From Bacillota bacterium (GTDB lineage Bacteria; Bacillota; Clostridia; Acetivibrionales; DTU013): 64,000 nt of DNA. Shown here piece after piece: positions 58,517 to 64,000 of the stretch (positions are counted from its first letter, which is position 1; every line of letters starts with the position of its first letter). Both the position numbers and the translations under genes were made by a program. The stretch is taken from positions 248,001-312,000 of the forward strand of contig JAEYOP010000040.1 in NCBI GenBank assembly GCA_023411575.1, written 5' to 3'. Under the pieces are notes generated by a model. That model saw nothing but the letters and a program-made list of their open reading frames with translations, was not told the DNA's origin and made no database searches.

Positions 58517-59473
58517 TCAATCCGGTGCGGTGCCCGTTTCCATGAATTGCTCCCATTCTTCCAAGGAAGTGATCTTTTTATCTCCCAGGCCCGTCCTGTA
58601 AAAATCAATGTAGCCCTGCAGTATACCGTATTCAGAGGACGTTTTATGCTTTACTGTCCCGCGGCTCTCCGGAAAGGCGGACTCGCCGCCGGGTACGAAA
58701 TAAAACTGCCGTGTTTTCAGATCATATTCCCAGTTATCCCGTATGACAGGGCGGTATTCGCTTTGGAATTTATCCTTGTAGCCATAGGTAAAGCTTATAG
58801 AGTAGGATAAGGATATTTGAGAGCCGCCGTCATAATAAGCCGAGGCGGAAAAATAAGTGTTGACATACGGTTCGATATTTTCCGGGAAGAACCAGGTGCT
58901 GCCCTCTACGGGATACTCCGCAGCGATAGTACCATCCGGGTTGTACCAGACGTCTTCATAAATGTATAATCCCGTACCATGGTTTGACTCGTGCCGGACT
59001 GCCAGCCAATAGCTTGTTCCGTCGCCGGATTGCTCGATCCGGTATTCCGGCTCGTCCCTTTCGGTCTGGTACGCAAAACCGTCGGCGGCCCACTGACCGC
59101 TGTGGCTTGAAAGCATTACATAAATATGAAGGTGACCCTTTTCTATCAACAACACGGCGACCTTTTTGTTTCCGATCGTATAGCCGCTGATTCTCACATC
59201 CGAGCAGATCGACTCCGCGTAAGCTTCTTTCGGTACCTTTGCAAGTACTTTTTCATAAATACCGTAGGAACGCAGGATATTATCCACCTGTTCGCTGTCA
59301 AACCCGTTCTCTTCCTTTTTCAGATTTTCAAATTGGGTAAACGGAGATACCGCCTCATTTGGCTTCACGGAAGCCAGGGGCTGCGAATCTGGCGGGCCAG
59401 GAAAAATCGAGCTGCAGGCGGCTAAAAGAAAAGCAAGCGCAATCAACAGCAGTAATGCTCCGGTACTTCTCAT
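58517..59473 (-). CDS. Lipoprotein of unknown function
   Basis: The 318-residue protein has a lipoprotein signal (LLLLIALAFLLAAC, Cys at about residue 20), a short Pro/Ser linker and a beta-rich extracellular domain with many Tyr residues (YFSASAYYDGGSQISLSYSI). I do not recognise a family. It lies between the MalT-like regulator and the deacetylase, 90 and 132 bases away. Its promoter is not obvious. Confidence 0.75.
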   Translation of the reverse strand: MRSTGALLLLIALAFLLAACSSIFPGPPDSQPLASVKPNEAVSPFTQFENLKKEENGFDSEQVDNILRSYGIYEKVLAKVPKEAYAESICSDVRISGYTIGNKKVAVLLIEKGHLHIYVMLSSHSGQWAADGFAYQTERDEPEYRIEQSGDGTSYWLAVRHESNHGTGLYIYEDVWYNPDGTIAAEYPVEGSTWFFPENIEPYVNTYFSASAYYDGGSQISLSYSISFTYGYKDKFQSEYRPVIRDNWEYDLKTRQFYFVPGGESAFPESRGTVKHKTSSEYGILQGYIDFYRTGLGDKKITSLEEWEQFMETGTAPD

Positions 59474-59563
59474 TTGTTTTCCCCATTCTGTCGGCTGTAC
59501 AACCTATTGGACGGGGGCATTTCAAAATAGTTCCATTCCGGGGCCTGTTTTTTCATGCCCGGA

Positions 59564-62089
59564 CTATTTCATCAGGCCCAACTGCCGCGCGCGCAGGATC
59601 GCGTCCGCCGAATTGTTTACATCCAGCTTCTGATAGGTTTTTTTGGCGTGGGTCCGGATCGTGTTCAGGCTAAGTCCGGTTTCCTCGACGATTTCAGCAA
59701 ACCGGTAGCCCTTTGCCAGGAGCTCCAGGACCCGTATCTGCTGCTTGGAAAGCTTGACGGAGCCCGATTCGCCGGAACGGATCAGTCCCTTGAAGTGTTT
59801 GGACTGCTCGTAAGCCGCCAGGTAGACTTCTTTCGCGAATTTGTCCAGGCCTTCCGGCTGCCGGCTGTCCACCCGGATTTTCCGCACCGCCGAGGACAAG
59901 ATGGGAAGTACCGCCTTCCCTTCGTTTGCGATCACCCGGATAAAGCCGAAGGGCTTTAAGGCGGCCAGAAGGTTCAGAAGCCTGGCCTGGGCCTCCTTCT
60001 TCCTGCCCGACGCCCATTCCGCAACCGACAGCAAAGCGTCGGCCTCAGCCATGTCCAGCAGCCTGTCGTAATTTACGGCCATCGCCCTTATTTTCTCCAG
60101 GGCGGCGACGGCTTTGTCCGTCTGCATCAGCAGAATATATGCCCGGACGGTGGTGAAATTCCGGAAAATTTTATAAAACCCGTTAAAGGAGCTGTCATTG
60201 ACATAATATTGCTCGAGCCACTTCTCCGCCACCGCTTTGTCTCCGTCCATTATGGCCGTTCTGGCTTCGTAAGCCGCCACGTTTTTCTGGAGGTATTCGG
60301 CGGAGGAGTCTTTAATATATCTACGCACTTCCTTCACAGCCGCGGCGTGCTTTTCCTTCTGGTTCAGCAGCAAATAAAGCTCCGCAGTCAGGATGTGGAT
60401 GGCGTATACAAATTCGGGGCTCATGTTCTCCTTGACGGTTTCCTTCAGGGAGAGGGTTATACCCAGCGCATCGTGCAGACGATTTCTTTCCATCAGCAGG
60501 CCTGCTTCGGCGCCGGTAAACATCAGGTCCACGTTTTCCTTTATGATGGGCGCCGAAAACTCCCGCACAGCCTGGCGGACCGCCGGGTCCGTCAGCTCGT
60601 AAAAGTCCCGCACGCAGCGGTGCAAAAACGGCATCTGGACCGTAAAGGTCGGTGATTGAAGCTTGATATGCTCGTGGGCCACGGAAGGAAGCTTCTGAAA
60701 ACGCGAAGGCAGATCCCTCATCCGGATTCTGCAGTCCAGCATGACAATGCTGTTGACGTGCTCCATGATTTCCGGGTGGGTAGCTGCGATAACGGGAAAT
60801 AGCGGATAGAGCCTGTCGAAAAAGTAGTTCACTTTTTGGATGTCGCCTTGAGCGTATGCAAAAAAGATGTGAGGAATATACAGCAGCGGCATCTTGTCGC
60901 AGATCGCTTCCGGCAGCACCTGCAAATTGTAGAGGGTGTGAAAATCAATATACTCGTCCAGGGAAAAGGTCGTCAGGCTGTAAAAATTCCGGACGGCCTG
61001 CGAAATAGCGGCCATATCCCCGCTTTTTACCGCATAGCGCTTTGCCGTCAGGAAATCGCCTTTGGACAAATAATAATCCGCCACCTTTTTATTCAGTCCG
61101 CGCTTGTCCAGGTCGCTCTGGTTCAGCTTATCCCGCAGGAACTCCAAAAACAGGTTGTGATACCGGTATTCCAGGCCGACAAGGGATATGTTGACATTGC
61201 CGCCGATCAGACGGTCCAGCGTCTGCTTGCAATCCCCGCTCCCTGTGATATATTCACAGAGCTCCAGCGAAAACTTGTCTGGCACCGACGTCGTCAGGAG
61301 GAAATTCTGCAGGCCGGGCTCCAGCTTGCTCCAGATGTTTTTCTCGATAAAGCTGCTGAAAGGCATGGACTGCGCCTTATAGGAGATGTCTATTTCGCCG
61401 CTCATTGCGATGGCGTTCAGCGCAATGATCCAGCCCTCTGTATATTCATAGATTTTTTCCGCTTCCGGTTCCGTAATAAACCGGCCGTAGTTTGCAAAAT
61501 GCTTCCGGATTTCACTGCTTTTAAAAGCCAGCTCGGAGTCGCCCAGGAAAGAAATTTTGTCCTGCTCCTGCAATACGGAAAACGGTTCCGGCAGGCTGTT
61601 CCTGCTTAAAAACAGAACGGTGACCGCAAGGGGCAGCCGCCTTATTACATAGGGCAGGGATTTCAATATTTCTTCGTTCACAATGGTATGCAAATCGTCC
61701 AGCACAAGGGCATAGCCGGCATTTTCCCAGGCCAGCCGGGACAGGGCGTCAACGGTATATTCCACAGGGGAGGCATTAAACGCCGGCGACTTTAGTCCCT
61801 CCAGAATATCCTCGCCGACGGGAAGGATCGACGACAGGCTCCGGCAGAACAGCCGGTAAAAAAGGACCGGCGTATTGTCATAGGCGTCAAGGGTCATCCA
61901 TGCTGTTTTTACGTTCCTCTTTTGAATCCATAACAGCGTCGAAATGGTTTTCCCATAGCCGGCCGGAGCATGGACATAGAGATACTGTTTTTTGGACGCC
62001 AGGTCGAATTTCTGAATCAACCCTGTCCGTGGAGCGCAAATCTCCGGCAAAGATACCGGCGTTTGCTTATCTGTCTGAAAAAGACCCAT
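59564..62089 (-). CDS. MalT-like LuxR-family ATP-dependent regulator
   Basis: The 841-residue protein has an N-terminal NTPase of the STAND class (Walker A VHAPAGYGKT, residues 39-48; Walker B YALVLDDLH), a winged-helix part (TTSVPDKFSLELCEYITG), a TPR-like helical region and a C-terminal LuxR helix-turn-helix (LSKQQIRVLELLAKGYRFAE, GLSLNTIRTHAKKTYQKLDV). Such regulators bind an effector and ATP, oligomerise and activate transcription. ATG 62089 is chosen because GGAGGG precedes it. Nearby targets could be the lipoprotein, deacetylase and TIR genes downstream or the divergent genes at 62.3 kb. Confidence 0.92.
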   Translation of the reverse strand: MGLFQTDKQTPVSLPEICAPRTGLIQKFDLASKKQYLYVHAPAGYGKTISTLLWIQKRNVKTAWMTLDAYDNTPVLFYRLFCRSLSSILPVGEDILEGLKSPAFNASPVEYTVDALSRLAWENAGYALVLDDLHTIVNEEILKSLPYVIRRLPLAVTVLFLSRNSLPEPFSVLQEQDKISFLGDSELAFKSSEIRKHFANYGRFITEPEAEKIYEYTEGWIIALNAIAMSGEIDISYKAQSMPFSSFIEKNIWSKLEPGLQNFLLTTSVPDKFSLELCEYITGSGDCKQTLDRLIGGNVNISLVGLEYRYHNLFLEFLRDKLNQSDLDKRGLNKKVADYYLSKGDFLTAKRYAVKSGDMAAISQAVRNFYSLTTFSLDEYIDFHTLYNLQVLPEAICDKMPLLYIPHIFFAYAQGDIQKVNYFFDRLYPLFPVIAATHPEIMEHVNSIVMLDCRIRMRDLPSRFQKLPSVAHEHIKLQSPTFTVQMPFLHRCVRDFYELTDPAVRQAVREFSAPIIKENVDLMFTGAEAGLLMERNRLHDALGITLSLKETVKENMSPEFVYAIHILTAELYLLLNQKEKHAAAVKEVRRYIKDSSAEYLQKNVAAYEARTAIMDGDKAVAEKWLEQYYVNDSSFNGFYKIFRNFTTVRAYILLMQTDKAVAALEKIRAMAVNYDRLLDMAEADALLSVAEWASGRKKEAQARLLNLLAALKPFGFIRVIANEGKAVLPILSSAVRKIRVDSRQPEGLDKFAKEVYLAAYEQSKHFKGLIRSGESGSVKLSKQQIRVLELLAKGYRFAEIVEETGLSLNTIRTHAKKTYQKLDVNNSADAILRARQLGLMK

Positions 62090-62275
62090 ATTCGATCCCT
62101 CCACTCCACATTCATCCATATATGTTGCAAAAAGAGTTGGGTTGGCATCCTTATTTTAACATAATTCCAACTTAACATAAATAAAAAAATACTGCAAAAG
62201 TTCACATCAGGGTGATTGTTCTTCCGGAACGGCGGATTAGAATTGGAATGAGATTGGTAACAGGGTGAATCGTTT

Positions 62276-62656
62276 ATGGAGGAGCTTCTTTTAAAAACCT
62301 TTGATTTCGCTATACGGATCGTTGAGCTTTCCAATTACCTGGAAGAGGAAGGCAAGCGGTTCGCCTTGATGCACCGGCTGCTGGAATGCGGAACGGAAAT
62401 AGGCATTTGCATGCGGATATCCGCCCGCTTGCCCGGATATTCCGTGGAAAGCTTCCTGCGGGCTTATCGGCTGGCTTCGGAAGCCGAATTTATGCTGGAG
62501 CTGACGGTAAAAACCGGCGTAATCACCGAAAATCAAAGCAAGCCGATCCTGTCCGACTGCCGTTTTATAAAGGAACAAATTGAAGACCGGATCGGGAAGG
62601 AACCGGATAAGCAACCGATCAGGAACAAGGAGGAATTGAAATGGGAAAATGCATGA
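62276..62656 (+). CDS. Four-helix-bundle protein
   Basis: The 126-residue protein matches the four-helix-bundle (23S rRNA intervening-sequence-type, S23) family: FDFAIRIVELSNYLEEEGK, LECGTEIGICMRISARLPG, SFLRAYRLASEAEFMLELTV and LSDCRFIKEQIE mark the four helices. These small soluble proteins are widespread, often mobile, and of unknown function. CAGGGTGA precedes the ATG. Its last 16 bases overlap the next gene, whose ribosome site lies inside this one, so the two are translationally coupled. Confidence 0.85.
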   Translation: MEELLLKTFDFAIRIVELSNYLEEEGKRFALMHRLLECGTEIGICMRISARLPGYSVESFLRAYRLASEAEFMLELTVKTGVITENQSKPILSDCRFIKEQIEDRIGKEPDKQPIRNKEELKWENA

Positions 62657-64000
62657 CCTTCGTTTTGCTATTCACTGCCGCACTATTGATACTGGCTTCA
62701 TGCTCCGCTCCCGGGCCGGGCAATGAAAGAACTGCCGCAGGCACTGTGCAGGCCGCCTCAAATACGGCAGATGGCACGACGCCTTTACAAAGTACTGCAG
62801 AACCCGTCATACAAAGCAGTGCCGATTCCGGTAATGAGGGCATTACGGAAGCCCCCAAGCAAAACAGCGCTGGCACAAGCGATATTGACGCAAGCGATAT
62901 CGGGGCAAACAGCGCCAACAATACCGGTGCAGGCGATACCGGTTCCGCAAGCAGTCCGGCCGTTGGCGGCCTCACCCTGGAGTCGGTAAAAAAAGCGGCC
63001 CAGGATGTCGGATACGCAACGGAAGATATGACGGAGGTGCGGCAGCACACTGAACCGAACCCGGTAAAAGGCTTTTTCATCCTTTATCAGGACGAACACC
63101 TTCAGGCGCAGGTCCCCGTCTATGAGTTCTCCACTCCCGAAGCCGCGCAGGAATACGCGAGACAGGTAAACGAAAGCGGGTATAACCTGTGCATCGCAAA
63201 CGGAAAAATTCTGACCCTGACAAGCACGAGCTATGGCGTTGTGGTAAACGACAAGGAAAATGCGTTGCTGGAGACCCTGCTCCAAAGCAAGGTCATGGCG
63301 TACACGGAAGCGCCTGCCCCAGCGATCGGACCCGCTAAAGACTATGCGCAAACCTATCTGCAGATCGACGCGATCCTCAAGGCGCTCAACAAACTGGTCA
63401 ACAAGTCGGTGCTGCTGCACGACAAGGGCGTTCCCGAAGGGGAGCGGATAGAAGACGCTTTTATTACCTTCTCCCTGGTTTCTTCCGGGGACCTGTCGTT
63501 TACGGCGGAGCTGTGCGAGGACCAGGCCCGGCTTGACGCTCTCGTCAAAACCTGGGAATTGTTCGGGGCCACGGATATGAAGCTTGCCCACGATGCCCCC
63601 CACGATTATATTCTGAAGGGCAAAAGGGCCGGACTTGACACGACGTTTGAACTGCATTGCCGGTTTGATCCCGCCACAGGTTCATTGAGCCTCAAAGACA
63701 CGGACGGAGGCGAACTGCTGGAGTGGTATGAGTTCGTCCCGATGGGTGGCGGTAAATATGCGTTCCAGACCTTGTACGAACGAGCCGTTGTCGAATACAG
63801 GGACGGAAAAATCCCGTATTTCATCTATTCGCAGAATACACGCAGCAAAGAGTTTGCCTATGATCCCGGCAAGGATGGCATATTCGGGAAAAAGAGCGGC
63901 ATGGACGAAGCATGGGTGGAAAAGGGCGGCGAGGACAGCCATGAACAATTCCTGCGCTTTGACGGAACAAAGATCAAAATCGCCGCCAATACCTTCGCGG
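62641..64000 (+). CDS. Lipoprotein, partial, running off the window
   Basis: ATG 62641 with AAGGAGG seven bases before it opens a frame that stays open to the end of the window (over 450 codons). It starts with a lipoprotein signal (FVLLFTAALLILASC, Cys at about residue 21) and a long Ser/Thr/Asn/Gly linker (22-112) containing repeats of the type SDIDASDIGA. An extracellular part without recognised family follows (LTLESVKKAAQDVGYATEDM). The C-terminus lies beyond the window. The reading frame is certain from its length and start signals; the function is unknown. Confidence 0.85.
   Translation, partial: MGKCMTFVLLFTAALLILASCSAPGPGNERTAAGTVQAASNTADGTTPLQSTAEPVIQSSADSGNEGITEAPKQNSAGTSDIDASDIGANSANNTGAGDTGSASSPAVGGLTLESVKKAAQDVGYATEDMTEVRQHTEPNPVKGFFILYQDEHLQAQVPVYEFSTPEAAQEYARQVNESGYNLCIANGKILTLTSTSYGVVVNDKENALLETLLQSKVMAYTEAPAPAIGPAKDYAQTYLQIDAILKALNKLVNKSVLLHDKGVPEGERIEDAFITFSLVSSGDLSFTAELCEDQARLDALVKTWELFGATDMKLAHDAPHDYILKGKRAGLDTTFELHCRFDPATGSLSLKDTDGGELLEWYEFVPMGGGKYAFQTLYERAVVEYRDGKIPYFIYSQNTRSKEFAYDPGKDGIFGKKSGMDEAWVEKGGEDSHEQFLRFDGTKIKIAANTFA

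Overview
The window looks like a chromosomal segment of a saccharolytic, Gram-positive anaerobe of the Firmicutes, most likely a Clostridia member. The evidence is the set of YesM/YesN-type two-component systems, binding-protein sugar ABC transporters, an S-layer-homology (SLH) amidase, an FHA-FtsW/RodA-PBP operon, a YtrA-type GntR operon, strong AGGAGG ribosome sites and frequent TTG/GTG starts. No rRNA, tRNA, CRISPR array or transposase was seen.

Layout. 1-2.6 kb (+): end of a phosphodiester glycosidase, a small membrane protein, and an ABC ATPase-permease-GntR operon behind a perfect palindromic operator. 2.7-6.9 kb (-): a large GH2 glycosidase and a LysE-type exporter. 7.1-20.8 kb (-): an amino-sugar regulon made of LacI repressor, nagB, nagA, YesM/YesN sensor pair, sugar ABC transporter, AGE epimerase, SIS-domain protein and a neutral-ceramidase-like protein. 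Two copies of one 20-bp operator precede lacI and nagB. 21-22.9 kb (-): an EamA transporter and a tRNA-dihydrouridine synthase. 23-30.2 kb: a visibly more A/T-rich defence island (+) with a frameshifted XRE regulator, a coiled-coil TIR protein, a 33-codon ORF overlapped at both ends, an N6-adenine methylase and a GIY-YIG/helicase/degenerate-methylase fusion, followed by a decayed RelB/RelE-type toxin-antitoxin pair (-). 30.3-34.7 kb: a coiled-coil protein, an AAA ATPase gene flanked by a 95-bp direct repeat, and the SLH amidase whose 3' end is one copy of that repeat. 34.7-39.1 kb (-): lipoprotein, FHA protein, FtsW/RodA and a class B PBP, a cell-wall elongation or sporulation operon. 39.3-49.3 kb (-): a second YesM/YesN plus sugar ABC cluster with a URO-D-family protein, a sugar isomerase/epimerase and a Gfo/Idh/MocA dehydrogenase.

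49.4-59.5 kb (-) holds the most unusual locus. It encodes a membrane TIR-WD40 protein, a lipoprotein, a four-TM protein with a SLOG-like nucleotide-sensor domain, a TIR-TM-PDZ-like protein and a stand-alone RyR (ryanodine-receptor repeat) domain protein, preceded by a polysaccharide deacetylase and another lipoprotein. TIR domains can make (c)ADP-ribose signals from NAD+, and SLOG domains are known ADP-ribose-type sensors in Thoeris and TRPM2. I therefore infer a membrane-based, Thoeris-like NAD+-derived signalling system. This rests on sequence reading and family knowledge and has not been tested. 59.5-64 kb: a MalT-like LuxR regulator (-), then a four-helix-bundle protein and a lipoprotein running off the window (+).

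All calls were made by eye from the sequence. Family names rest on recognisable motifs, and no database search was possible.
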